Of a DNA stretch of 64,000 nt, positions 48,400 through 60,376 are shown in pieces; the stretch's first letter is position 1; each line of letters opens with the position of its first letter. The notes beneath the pieces are model-generated. The model ran no database searches and was not told where the DNA came from. It saw only the letters and a program-made list of their open reading frames with translations. The translations under genes were made by a program, and so were the position numbers. This DNA is from Thiohalobacter thiocyanaticus (GTDB lineage Bacteria; Pseudomonadota; Gammaproteobacteria; Thiohalobacterales; Thiohalobacteraceae). Where the stretch lies: NCBI RefSeq assembly GCF_002356355.1, contig NZ_AP018052.1, positions 2,964,501 through 3,028,500 of the forward strand, written 5' to 3'.

Positions 48400-50289
48400 G
48401 TGGCACGCAGGATCACACTCAAGGACAACCTCCAGGAAAGCCGCCTGTTCCTGCGTCGCACCCTGGCCGCCATCCTGGTCGTCTTCCTGCTGCTGCTGGT
48501 CCTGCTGGGCCGGCTGGCCTATCTGCAGATCGTCTCCCACGAGCATTTCCGTACCCTGTCCGAGGACAACCGGGTCCGCATCGAGCCTGTGCCTCCCACC
48601 CGTGGACTGATCTTCGACCGCAACGGCGTGCTGCTGGCCGTGAACCTGCCTTCCTACCGGCTGGACATCGTCCCCGAACAGGTCGATGACCTGGATACCA
48701 CCCTGGACCGGCTGGGCGAGCTGATCGAGATCCGGGCGCAGGACCTCGAGCGTTTCCACCGCCTGCGCCAGCGCATGCACCGTTTCGAGGGCGTGCCGCT
48801 GCGGCTGCATCTCAACGACCAGGAAGTGGCCCGTTTCGCCATCAATCGGCATCGCTTCCAGGGCGTGGACATCCAGGCCGGCCTGACCCGCCACTATCCC
48901 CTGCGCAGCCAGGCCGCTCACGCCGTCGGCTATGTCGGTCGCATCAACGAAAACGACCTGCAGGTACTGGACGAGAAGAACTACCGCGGCACCACCCATA
49001 CCGGCAAGACCGGCATCGAGAAGACCTACGAGGACGTCCTGCACGGCACGGTCGGCTACCAGCAGCTGGAAACCAATGCCCAGGGCCGCACCCTGCGGGT
49101 ACTCGAACGTCAGTCCCCGCTCCCCGGCAGCGACCTCTATCTCACCCTCGACGCCCGACTGCAGGCCGCCGCCGAGGCCGCCTTCGGCGAATTCAACGGC
49201 TCGGCGGTGGCCATAAACCCGCGCGACGGCTCGGTGCTGGCGCTGGTCAGCCTGCCGGGCTTCGACCCCAACCCCTTCGTCAAGGGCATCGAATACGACC
49301 GCTACCAGGCGCTGCAGCGCAACCCCGATCAGCCCCTGTTCAACCGCGCCCTGCGCGGCCAGTATCCGCCCGGCTCCACGCTCAAGCCCTTCGTCGGTCT
49401 GGCCGGGCTGGAACTGGGCGTGATCCGTCCGGACAGCCATGTCTTCTGCCCCGGCTTCTATACCCTGCCCGGCAAGGAACGCCTGTATCGCGACTGGAAA
49501 CGCAGCGGCCATGGCCACATGGACCTGCACGACTCCATCGTGCAGTCCTGCGATGTCTATTTCTACGACCTGGCCCGCTCGCTGGGCATCGATCGCATGC
49601 ACGACTTTCTCGCACAGTTCGGGTTCGGCGAACGCACCGGCATCGATATCGTCGGCGAACTGCCCGGGCTGCTGCCCTCCAGCGAATGGAAGCGCCGGGC
49701 CAGAAACGAACCCTGGTTTCCGGGCGAGACCCTGATCAGCGGCATCGGCCAGGGCTTCAACCTGACCACCCCGGTGCAGCTGGCCGCCGCCACCGCGGCA
49801 CTCGCCACCTATGGCGACTTCTATCAGCCGCACCTGGTCAAGGCGCTGCACGCACCCGGCAGTCCCGGCCTGCAGCCGGTATTCCAGCCCCAGGCCCAGC
49901 GCATCCCGCACTCGGACATCCGCAACTGGGACGAGGTCATCCAGGGCATGATCGATGTGGTGCACGGGCCGCGCGGCACGGCCCGCGCCATCGGAGAGGG
50001 GCTGGGTTACCGCATCGGCGGCAAGACCGGCACGGCACAGGTATTCAGCATGCCGCAGGAGGAGGACTACGAATACGATCCCGAGGAGATCGCCTTCCGC
50101 CTGCGCGACCACGCCCTGTTCATCGCCTTTGCCCCGGTCGACAATCCGCGCATCGCGGTGGCGGTCGTGGTGGAGAACGGCGGTTCCGGCAGCGGCGTGG
50201 CCGCGCCGATCGCGCGCAAGATCCTGGACCGCTATTTCGCGGACCATCCTCTGGAACAGGCATCCACGGACAATGACGGACAACCATGA
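48400..50289 (+). CDS. mrdA: Penicillin-binding protein 2 (elongasome transpeptidase)
   Basis: A 629-residue monofunctional class B PBP. A membrane anchor (about 20-42) is followed by the pedestal domain (RGLIFDRNGVLLAVN) and the transpeptidase domain, with the STLK motif at 326-329 (catalytic Ser326), SCD as the second motif, and KTG at 542-544. It cross-links new side-wall peptidoglycan with RodA. The start is GTG 48400; no ATG is better placed. It lies 22 bases after mreD. Confidence 0.98.
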   Translation: MARRITLKDNLQESRLFLRRTLAAILVVFLLLLVLLGRLAYLQIVSHEHFRTLSEDNRVRIEPVPPTRGLIFDRNGVLLAVNLPSYRLDIVPEQVDDLDTTLDRLGELIEIRAQDLERFHRLRQRMHRFEGVPLRLHLNDQEVARFAINRHRFQGVDIQAGLTRHYPLRSQAAHAVGYVGRINENDLQVLDEKNYRGTTHTGKTGIEKTYEDVLHGTVGYQQLETNAQGRTLRVLERQSPLPGSDLYLTLDARLQAAAEAAFGEFNGSAVAINPRDGSVLALVSLPGFDPNPFVKGIEYDRYQALQRNPDQPLFNRALRGQYPPGSTLKPFVGLAGLELGVIRPDSHVFCPGFYTLPGKERLYRDWKRSGHGHMDLHDSIVQSCDVYFYDLARSLGIDRMHDFLAQFGFGERTGIDIVGELPGLLPSSEWKRRARNEPWFPGETLISGIGQGFNLTTPVQLAAATAALATYGDFYQPHLVKALHAPGSPGLQPVFQPQAQRIPHSDIRNWDEVIQGMIDVVHGPRGTARAIGEGLGYRIGGKTGTAQVFSMPQEEDYEYDPEEIAFRLRDHALFIAFAPVDNPRIAVAVVVENGGSGSGVAAPIARKILDRYFADHPLEQASTDNDGQP

Positions 50290-50405
50290 AGACACGCGGA
50301 CCGCAAAGGCGAACAAGGAATATACTTATCCATTCATCCCTTTGCGCACCGTCTGCGCCGTTGCGGTTAAAATGTTTTTGAGCTGAAGGGACGAACGCAA
50401 CCCAC

Positions 50406-51518
50406 ATGGAAATCAACCCCGGCTCCGGCACCCGACGCACCCTGATGCAGCGCCTGCACCTGGACGGCATGCTGTTGCTGGGCCTGCTCGGCCTGTGCAT
50501 GCTGGGCCTGGTGGTGCTCTACAGCGCTTCGGGCCAGAGCGATGCCGTACTCCAGCGCCAACTCATCCGTCTCGGCCTGGCCTTCGTGGTCATGTTCGTG
50601 GTGGCGCAGATCCCGCCCTCGCTGCTGCACCGCTGGACGCCCTGGCTGTTCGGCGCCGGCATCGGCCTGCTGGTGGCGGTACTGGTGATCGGGGATGTCG
50701 GCAAGGGCGCCCAACGCTGGCTTGATCTGGGCGTGATCCGCTTTCAGCCCTCGGAGGTGATGAAACTGCTGGTGCCGATGATGATCGCCTGGTTCCTGGC
50801 CGATGCCCGGCTGCCGCCCGACGCCAAACGGCTGCTGGGTGCCGGACTGCTGATCATCATTCCCACCGTGTTGGTCGCCCGCCAGCCGGATCTGGGCACC
50901 TCGCTGCTGATCGCCAGCGCCGGCTTCTTCGTCCTGTTCCTGGCCGGACTGTCCTGGCGGCTGCTGGCCGGCCTGGGCGTGCTGGCCGGCGCCCTGCTGC
51001 CGGTGCTGTGGTACTTCATGCACGACTACCAGCGCCAGCGGGTGATCACCTTCCTCAATCCGGAGCAGGACCCGCTGGGCGCGGGCTATCACATCATCCA
51101 GTCCAAGATCGCCATCGGCTCGGGCGGCCTGTACGGCAAGGGCTGGCTCAACGGCACCCAGTCGCACCTGGAGTTCCTGCCCGAGCGCTCGACCGACTTC
51201 ATCTTCGCCGTGCTGGCCGAGGAATTCGGCCTGGTCGGAGTGCTGCTGCTGCTCGGGATCTACGCCTTCATCCTGCTGCGCGGCCTGTATCTGGCCACCC
51301 GCGCCCAGGACACCTTCACCCGCCTGCTCGGCGGCAGCCTGTCGCTGACCTTCTTCGTCTACCTGATCGTCAACACCGGCATGGTCACCGGCCTGCTGCC
51401 GGTGGTCGGGCTACCGCTGCCCCTGGTCAGCTATGGCGGCACCTCGATGGTGACCCTGCTGGCCGGATTCGGTATGCTGATGTCCATACACACCCACCGC
51501 AGATTGCTGCAGAGTTAA
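50406..51518 (+). CDS. rodA: Peptidoglycan glycosyltransferase RodA
   Basis: A 370-residue SEDS-family lipid II polymerase with ten predicted membrane helices. It has the DGMLLLGLLGLCMLGLVVLYSAS first helix, KGAQRWLDLG, the functional AEEFGLVGVLLLLG segment with conserved Glu/Glu-Phe, and the LPLVSYGGTSM signature near the end. It works with PBP2. The 116-base gap from mrdA holds a GCAGAGACGC-family remnant (about 50290-50360). Confidence 0.98.
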   Translation: MEINPGSGTRRTLMQRLHLDGMLLLGLLGLCMLGLVVLYSASGQSDAVLQRQLIRLGLAFVVMFVVAQIPPSLLHRWTPWLFGAGIGLLVAVLVIGDVGKGAQRWLDLGVIRFQPSEVMKLLVPMMIAWFLADARLPPDAKRLLGAGLLIIIPTVLVARQPDLGTSLLIASAGFFVLFLAGLSWRLLAGLGVLAGALLPVLWYFMHDYQRQRVITFLNPEQDPLGAGYHIIQSKIAIGSGGLYGKGWLNGTQSHLEFLPERSTDFIFAVLAEEFGLVGVLLLLGIYAFILLRGLYLATRAQDTFTRLLGGSLSLTFFVYLIVNTGMVTGLLPVVGLPLPLVSYGGTSMVTLLAGFGMLMSIHTHRRLLQS

Positions 51519-51524
51519 CCGCCC

Positions 51525-52511
51525 ATGCGCCAGTCCCTGATTCTCGCCCTGCTCGCCCTGCTCTCTGGCCCGGCCGGCGCCGCATCCTATGCCGATCACC
51601 CACAGGCCGACGCCTTCGTGCAGGAACTGGTCGCCGCCGGCTTCGAGGCCGACGAGGTACGCGGCTGGCTGCGCGCGGCGGAGAAGAAGCAGAGCATCCT
51701 GGACGCGATTTCGCGGCCGGCCGAGGCCAAGCCCTGGTTCGAGTACCGCCCCATCTTCGTCAATCGCGAACGCATCGAACTCGGCGCCATCTACTGGGAT
51801 GAGCACGAGACCATCCTGGACCGGGTCGAGCAGGAACTCGGCGTCGACCCCCACGTGATCGTCGCCATCGTCGGCGTCGAGACCCGCTACGGCCGACACG
51901 CCGGCCGCTACCGGGTGCTGGATGCGCTGGCCACCCTGGGCTTTGACTACCCGCCCCGGGCCGACTTCTTCCGCAGGGAACTGCATCAGTTCTTCCTGCT
52001 CAGCCGCGAGGAAGGCATCGACATGGCCGATGCCCTGGGTTCCTACGCCGGCGCCATGGGCCATGGCCAGTTCATCCCCAGCAGCTACCGCCACTATGCG
52101 GTGGACTTCGACCAGGACGGCCAGCGCAACCTGTGGCACAGCCCCGAGGACATCCTCGGCAGCGTGGGCAATTACCTGCAGGTACACGGCTGGGAACACA
52201 GCGCGCCGGTGGCCATACCGGCCCGGGTCGAGGGCAAGGCACATGAGCAGCTGCTGGAAGCCGGGATCAAGCCGAGCGTCCGCGCCGACGAACTGAGCCG
52301 ATACGGGGTCAGCCCCCAGGCGGCCATCGCCCCGGATGCCGAGGTGGGCCTGATCGCGCTCGAGACCGCCACCGGCCAGGAGTACTGGGTAATATTCAAC
52401 AATTTCTATGTCATCACCCGTTACAACCGCAGCCCGCTCTACGCCATGGCGGTACACCAGCTTTCGCGCGCCATCGCCGAGCGGCGCGAACAGGGACGGG
52501 TGCAGGAATAG
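51525..52511 (+). CDS. mltB: Lytic murein transglycosylase B
   Basis: A 328-residue periplasmic enzyme that cuts the MurNAc-GlcNAc bond to give 1,6-anhydro ends. It has a Sec signal peptide (about 1-19, no lipobox), the catalytic Glu119 in IVGVETRYGRHAG, and SYAGAMGHGQFIPSSYRHYAVDFDQDGQ. Six bases separate it from rodA. E. coli MltB is a lipoprotein; this one seems to be soluble. Confidence 0.95.
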   Translation: MRQSLILALLALLSGPAGAASYADHPQADAFVQELVAAGFEADEVRGWLRAAEKKQSILDAISRPAEAKPWFEYRPIFVNRERIELGAIYWDEHETILDRVEQELGVDPHVIVAIVGVETRYGRHAGRYRVLDALATLGFDYPPRADFFRRELHQFFLLSREEGIDMADALGSYAGAMGHGQFIPSSYRHYAVDFDQDGQRNLWHSPEDILGSVGNYLQVHGWEHSAPVAIPARVEGKAHEQLLEAGIKPSVRADELSRYGVSPQAAIAPDAEVGLIALETATGQEYWVIFNNFYVITRYNRSPLYAMAVHQLSRAIAERREQGRVQE

Positions 52512-52515
52512 CAAG

Positions 52516-52600
52516 CAGGATGGGTGAAGGCGCGCAGCGCCGTAACCCATCAACGACCGCCGGACAATGATGGGTTGCGCTGCGCTTCACCCATCTACGC
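52516..52600. repeat. GGGTTACGC palindromic repeat pair
   Basis: CAGGATGGGTGAAGGCGCG to GCCGTAACCCATC, then GATGGGTTGCGCTGCG to CTTCACCCATCTACG. It lies between mltB and rlpA and interrupts an otherwise tight gene cluster. Confidence 0.85.
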
Positions 52601-52658
52601 AATTCAGGCCAGTCACACCGGGACCGATAACGGGATGCTGCACATGAGGAAACACACC

Positions 52659-53480
52659 ATGTCCGTCACACGCCCTCTTCTCTATGGCCTGATCGCCCTG
52701 CTGCTGAGCGCCTGCGGCGGCGGGGCCTATGTCGACCGCGACGGCGCGCCCGGCCGCGATGTGGATGTGGCCTCCATCCCCGACGCCGTCCCGCGACATG
52801 AGCCCCGCAGCCGCTACGGCAACCCCAGTTCCTACGAGGTCTTCGGCAAGCGCTATTACGTCATGGACTCGAGCCATGGCTATGCCGAGCGCGGCATCGC
52901 CTCCTGGTACGGCACCAAGTTCCACGGCCGACGCACCTCCAGCGGCGAGCCCTACGACATGTACGCCATGACCGCCGCCCACAAGAGCCTGCCGCTGCCC
53001 ACCTACGCCCGCGTGACCAACCTGCGCAACGGCCGCTCCATCGTGGTCAAGATCAACGATCGCGGCCCCTTCCACGAGGGCCGCATCATCGACCTGTCCT
53101 ATGTGGCAGCGAAGAAACTCGATATCGTCGCCACCGGTACGGCCCCGGTCGAGGTCGTGGCCCTGAATCCGGGCCAGTCCGAACCGCAGCTGCGCAGCGC
53201 CAGCGCCGCCCCCCGGCCGGCAGTGATGCCGGCCCGCGATGGCAACCCCGATCTGTACCTGCAGGTGGGCGCCTTCAGTTCCCGCCACAATGCCGAACGG
53301 CTGAGCCACCGGCTGCAGGACATCGACCTGCCCGGGATCGAGATCCAGCAGGGCTACAGCGACCAGCGCCCGGTGTTCCGCGTGCGCATCGGCCCGCTCG
53401 CCAGCATCGAGGATGCCGACCGCATGGCCGAATCCCTGACCCGTTTCGGCATCCAGCGCCCCCACGTCGTGGTAGACTAG
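52659..53480 (+). CDS. rlpA: RlpA septal lipoprotein/lytic transglycosylase
   Basis: About 273 residues. Lipoprotein signal with lipobox LSAC, then a double-psi beta-barrel (about 70-165) with ASWYGTKFHGRRTSSGE, and the conserved KINDRGPF, whose Asp is the probable acid. The C-terminal SPOR domain (about 200-273, YLQVGAFSSRHNAERL) binds denuded glycans at septa. ATG 52659 is chosen because GAGG lies nine bases upstream and the signal starts there; ATGs at 52635 and 52644 are alternatives. Confidence 0.94.
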   Translation: MSVTRPLLYGLIALLLSACGGGAYVDRDGAPGRDVDVASIPDAVPRHEPRSRYGNPSSYEVFGKRYYVMDSSHGYAERGIASWYGTKFHGRRTSSGEPYDMYAMTAAHKSLPLPTYARVTNLRNGRSIVVKINDRGPFHEGRIIDLSYVAAKKLDIVATGTAPVEVVALNPGQSEPQLRSASAAPRPAVMPARDGNPDLYLQVGAFSSRHNAERLSHRLQDIDLPGIEIQQGYSDQRPVFRVRIGPLASIEDADRMAESLTRFGIQRPHVVVD

Positions 53481-53546
53481 GGGCTCTCGCGACGTCGTCG
53501 CGACCGCCCCGTTATCAATGTCTGACCGGAACCGAAACGCCAAGCA

Positions 53547-54701
53547 ATGATGAAATCCTTTCTGCACTTCGCCCACAGCTTCCTGACCCTCCTGCTCCTG
53601 CTGTCCTTCCAGACTGCCGCCGCCGCCCCCATGCCGGTGCCCAAGGCCCCCGAAGTGGGTGCCGAATCCTACCTGCTGATCGATCATCACAGCGGTCAGG
53701 TACTGGCGGAGAAGAACAGTCACAACCCGGTGGAGCCGGCCAGCATCACCAAGATGATGGCCGTCTATGTGGTGTTCAAGGAATTACAGAAGGGGGCCCT
53801 GAGCCTCGAGGATCAGGTCAGGGTCAGCGAGCGCGCCTGGCGCATGCCCGGCTCGCGCATGTTCATCGAGGTGGGCAACCGGGTCAGCGTCGAGGACCTG
53901 CTCAAGGGCGTGATCGTCCAGAGCGGCAACGACGCCACCGTGGCGCTGGCCGAGCATATCGCCGGCAGCGAGGACACCTTCGCCGAATACATGAACAAAT
54001 ACGCCGCGGACCTGGGCCTGGAGAACAGCCACTTCACCAACAGTACCGGCCTGCCGGACCCGGAGCATTACATGTCCGCGGCCGATATCGCCAGGGTGGC
54101 CCGCGCCCTGATCCAGGAGTTTCCCGAGCACTACCAGTGGTACTCGCAGAAAAGTTTCACCTACAACGACATTACCCAGCACAACCGCAACAAGCTGCTG
54201 TGGCGCGACGCCTCGGTCGACGGCATCAAGACCGGCCACACCGAGGCGGCCGGCTACTGCCTGGTCACTTCCGCCCAGCGCGAGGACATGCGCCTGATCT
54301 CGGTGGTGCTCGGCACCGGCAGCGAGGAGGCGCGCGCCGACGCCAGCCAGGCCCTGCTCAACTACGGTTTCCGCTTCTTCGAGACGCACAAGCTCTACGA
54401 TGCCGGCGCCAAGCTGGTCGACGCCCGGGTGTGGAAGGGTGCCAGCGAAGTCCTGCCGCTCGGCGTGGAGACCCCGCTGTATCTGACCATTCCGCGCGGC
54501 CGCTATGAAGACCTGCAGGCCAATGTGCAGCGGGCCCCGCGCATCATCGCACCGGTCGCCGCCGGTGAACGCCAGGGCAGCCTGGTTATCAACCTGGATG
54601 GCAATGCACTGACCGAGGTGCCGCTGGTGGCGCTGGAATCCGTGGCCGAAGGCTCCTTCTGGCAGCGCACGGTGGATGAGGTGTGGTTGTATTTCGAGTG
54701 A
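53547..54701 (+). CDS. dacA: D-alanyl-D-alanine carboxypeptidase (PBP5/6 type)
   Basis: A 384-residue low-molecular-mass PBP that trims pentapeptides. Sec signal (about 1-27), then SITK (66-69), SGN (126-128) and KTG (228-230), followed by the beta-rich PBP5 domain and a C-terminal amphipathic helix that anchors it on the membrane (FWQRTVDEVWLYFE). It follows rlpA and precedes dat, a common order. Confidence 0.97.
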   Translation: MMKSFLHFAHSFLTLLLLLSFQTAAAAPMPVPKAPEVGAESYLLIDHHSGQVLAEKNSHNPVEPASITKMMAVYVVFKELQKGALSLEDQVRVSERAWRMPGSRMFIEVGNRVSVEDLLKGVIVQSGNDATVALAEHIAGSEDTFAEYMNKYAADLGLENSHFTNSTGLPDPEHYMSAADIARVARALIQEFPEHYQWYSQKSFTYNDITQHNRNKLLWRDASVDGIKTGHTEAAGYCLVTSAQREDMRLISVVLGTGSEEARADASQALLNYGFRFFETHKLYDAGAKLVDARVWKGASEVLPLGVETPLYLTIPRGRYEDLQANVQRAPRIIAPVAAGERQGSLVINLDGNALTEVPLVALESVAEGSFWQRTVDEVWLYFE

Positions 54702-54758
54702 GGCATTGCGTAGGCCGGATTGGCCAAAGGCATAACCCGACCTACATCACTCACTAAT

Positions 54759-54788
54759 CCGTCATTCCGGCCTGCGCCGGGTTGACGG
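54759..54788. repeat. Short copy of the CATTCCGG inverted repeat
   Basis: CCGTCATTCCGGCCTG followed by CGCCGGGTTGACGG forms a small imperfect hairpin in the dacA-dat gap. It belongs to the family described at 38131. Confidence 0.7.
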
Positions 54789-54827
54789 ACTAAGGCAAAG
54801 ACTCCTCGTTCCTCACTGGACTTTTAC

Positions 54828-55691
54828 ATGCCCACCGTCTTCCTCAACGGCGAATTCCTCCCCCACGACCAGGCCCGCGTCTCCGTCATGGACCGCGGCT
54901 TTCTGTTCGGCGACGGCGTCTACGAAGTCATCCCGGCCTATGGCGGGCACCTGTTCCGGTTGCAGCCGCACCTGCAGCGCCTGGACAACAGTCTGCAGGC
55001 AGTACGCATCCCCAACCCCTACACCGAGCCGCAGTGGCAGGGCATCCTGGAGGAGCTGGTAGGAGAAAACGCGGGAACAGACCAGTCCGTGTACCTGCAG
55101 GTCACACGCGGCGTGATGGAGCGGCGGGATCATGCCTTCCCGGCGGATCTCAAGCCGACCGTGTTCGCCATGAGCAACCCGATCCCTGAACCGGATCCGG
55201 CACTGGCCGAACACGGGATCACCGCGATCAGCCTGGACGACATCCGCTGGCAGTCCTGCCACATCAAGGCCATCACCCTGTTGCCCAACGTGCTGCTGCG
55301 CCAGCAGGCGGTGGAGGCCGGTGCGGCCGAGGCCATTCTGCTCCGTGACGGCGAGGCCACCGAGGGCGCGGCCAGCAATCTGTTCATCGTCCGCGACGGG
55401 CTGTTGATCACGCCGCCCAAGGGCCCGCTGCTGCTGCCCGGCATCACCCGCGACCTGGTCATCGAACTGGCCGCCCGCCACGGCATACCCTACCGTGAGG
55501 GCGCCATCAGCGAGGCAGAGCTGCGCGGCGCCGACGAGGTCTGGCTGACCAGTTCGACCAAGGAGATCATGCCGGTCACCACATTGGACGGCGTGCCGGT
55601 CGGCGACGGCCGCCCCGGCCCGCTGTACCGGCAGATGCACGGGATCTACCGGGAATACAAGCAGGCGGTGCGGGAAGGCCGGGCCGGCTGA
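54828..55691 (+). CDS. dat: D-amino-acid aminotransferase-like PLP enzyme (class IV)
   Basis: A 287-residue fold-type IV aminotransferase. It has VYEVIPAYGG and GFLFGDGVYE, the PLP lysine K147 in SCHIKAITLLPNVL, and EGAASNLFIV. It supplies D-glutamate or interconverts D-alanine. Branched-chain aminotransferases and aminodeoxychorismate lyases share this fold; the dacA-dat-(ybeD)-lipB context supports the D-amino-acid assignment. Stop at 55691; a repeat block follows. Confidence 0.93.
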   Translation: MPTVFLNGEFLPHDQARVSVMDRGFLFGDGVYEVIPAYGGHLFRLQPHLQRLDNSLQAVRIPNPYTEPQWQGILEELVGENAGTDQSVYLQVTRGVMERRDHAFPADLKPTVFAMSNPIPEPDPALAEHGITAISLDDIRWQSCHIKAITLLPNVLLRQQAVEAGAAEAILLRDGEATEGAASNLFIVRDGLLITPPKGPLLLPGITRDLVIELAARHGIPYREGAISEAELRGADEVWLTSSTKEIMPVTTLDGVPVGDGRPGPLYRQMHGIYREYKQAVREGRAG

Positions 55692-55745
55692 AACCAGCCT
55701 GACATTACACAGCAGTCAGGATTATTGGCCACAACATCGAAGACG

Positions 55746-55932
55746 CCGTCATCCCCGCGCAGGCGGGGATCCAGAAACCGCGGCGGTATATGGATTACTC
55801 GCTGCGCTCGCCCTACGTACCCATAGAGCATAAAGGCCGCCGTGCCGGCGTTCAACGCGCTTCGCGCTTTTGTCCCGCTTGCGTGGGAATGACGGGCAGC
55901 GCAGGCCGGGATAAGCGCAGCGTTCCCGGCAA
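55746..55932. repeat. Left bracketing composite repeat of the czc module
   Basis: An element with CCGTCATCCCCGCG (55746) and GGGAATGACGG (about 55894) ends is followed by GGCCGGGATAAGCGCAG (55904) to CCCGGCAA. The same two sequence families occur in reversed order and orientation at 62237-62354, at the other side of the czc genes. The centre holds GGATTACTCGCTGCGCTCG and CAACGCGCTTCGCG. Confidence 0.8.
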
Positions 55933-55948
55933 CCCGCGCCGGGCCCGC

Positions 55949-59104
<3,156 letters not shown>

Positions 59105-60376
59105 CTAGTGGGCGTGCGCCGCGCCGGACTTCTCGATGTCCGCCTTGACCAGGTAACTGTTGCCGGTCACGTACGCCGTGCCCGGCGCCAGCCCGTCGAG
59201 CACCTCGACCCAGCCGCCGCCGCGCCGGCCCAGTTCGAGCATGCGCACCTCGTAGGTCTCGCCGACGCGGGCATAGACGACGTCGAACTCACGGAAGCGC
59301 TGCAGCGCCGATTCCCGCACCGCCAGCGCCGCCTCGGTCTCATCGACGGTGACCGCGCCGCGCACGAACTGGCCCGGGCGGAAACGGCCCTGCGGATTGG
59401 GCAGCACCACCCGGGCGACCACGCTCTGGCTGGCGTGGGCGGCCAGCGGCGATACCCAGTCGATCACCCCGTCGGCGTTGGCGCCGTCCAGGGTCTCGAC
59501 CCGCACCGGCTGCCCCGGCCGGACCCGGCCGAGCGCGCGGCCGAACAGATCCAGCTCGACCCACACCTGCGACACATCGGCGATGACGAACAGCGGCGTC
59601 TCGCCGGTGTTCTCCCCCGGCTGGGCATCGCGCCGGAGCACGACCCCGGCGATCGGCGCCCGCACTGCGTAGGTCTGCAGGCTTTCATGGCTGCGGATGC
59701 GGGCCAGCACCTGGCCCTCCTCCACCGCTGCACCCAGCCCGACCTCGATCGACTCCAGCTGACCGGCATAGCGCGGCCGCACCCGCGCCAGGCGGTCGGG
59801 GTCGGTGCGCACCCGGCCGGTGACGGCCAGCCGTTCGGCGAGGGTCTGCGGGCCGGCCGTCTCCGTGACGATGCCCATCTCCTGCGCCAGTTCGGCGGGG
59901 ATGCGGGTACGGCCCTCATGGCTGGAGTACTGCCAGTGATGCTGTTCACCGGCAATGACGGCATTCACCTCCACGTCGAAGGAATGCGGCTCGCCGACGC
60001 TCTCGCGACTGCGCAGGTAATCATCCTGCGGCATGAAACTGTAATACTCGATCTCTCCCCCCAGCCGGGTGAGCCATACCTCGACCTGCATGTCCTCCGG
60101 GGCCACGGGTTTTCCCGCATGCCGGGCATACACGTGAAACCGCGGCGGCACGCCCTGTTCGAACACACTCAGTTCGAGCCGGGTGTCGCCGGCGTGCAGC
60201 AGCCGGCCGCCGTGCGGGCCGGTTTCGGGCTCGGCAGCGTGCCCCTCGCCCCCCTCGGTATGGCCGTGCCCATGATCGGCCTCGCCGGCGGCATGCGCCG
60301 GCTCGTGCCGGGTCAGCCAGACGGCGGCGGTGGCCGTCAGCGCCACAATGGCAATGATCAGAATCAGGTTTCGCAT
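59105..60376 (-). CDS. czcB: Metal efflux periplasmic adaptor (CzcB/CusB family)
   Basis: A 423-residue membrane-fusion protein with an N-terminal anchor (about 4-22), then a His-rich stretch (HGHGHTEGGEGH at about 40-51) likely to bind metal, then the adaptor domains with VTGRVRTDPDRLARVRPRYAGQLESIEVGLG and APIAGVVLRRDAQPGE. This longer N-terminus with histidines is common in CzcB. ATG 60376 overlaps the czcC stop (TGATG). Confidence 0.93.
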   Translation of the reverse strand: MRNLILIIAIVALTATAAVWLTRHEPAHAAGEADHGHGHTEGGEGHAAEPETGPHGGRLLHAGDTRLELSVFEQGVPPRFHVYARHAGKPVAPEDMQVEVWLTRLGGEIEYYSFMPQDDYLRSRESVGEPHSFDVEVNAVIAGEQHHWQYSSHEGRTRIPAELAQEMGIVTETAGPQTLAERLAVTGRVRTDPDRLARVRPRYAGQLESIEVGLGAAVEEGQVLARIRSHESLQTYAVRAPIAGVVLRRDAQPGENTGETPLFVIADVSQVWVELDLFGRALGRVRPGQPVRVETLDGANADGVIDWVSPLAAHASQSVVARVVLPNPQGRFRPGQFVRGAVTVDETEAALAVRESALQRFREFDVVYARVGETYEVRMLELGRRGGGWVEVLDGLAPGTAYVTGNSYLVKADIEKSGAAHAH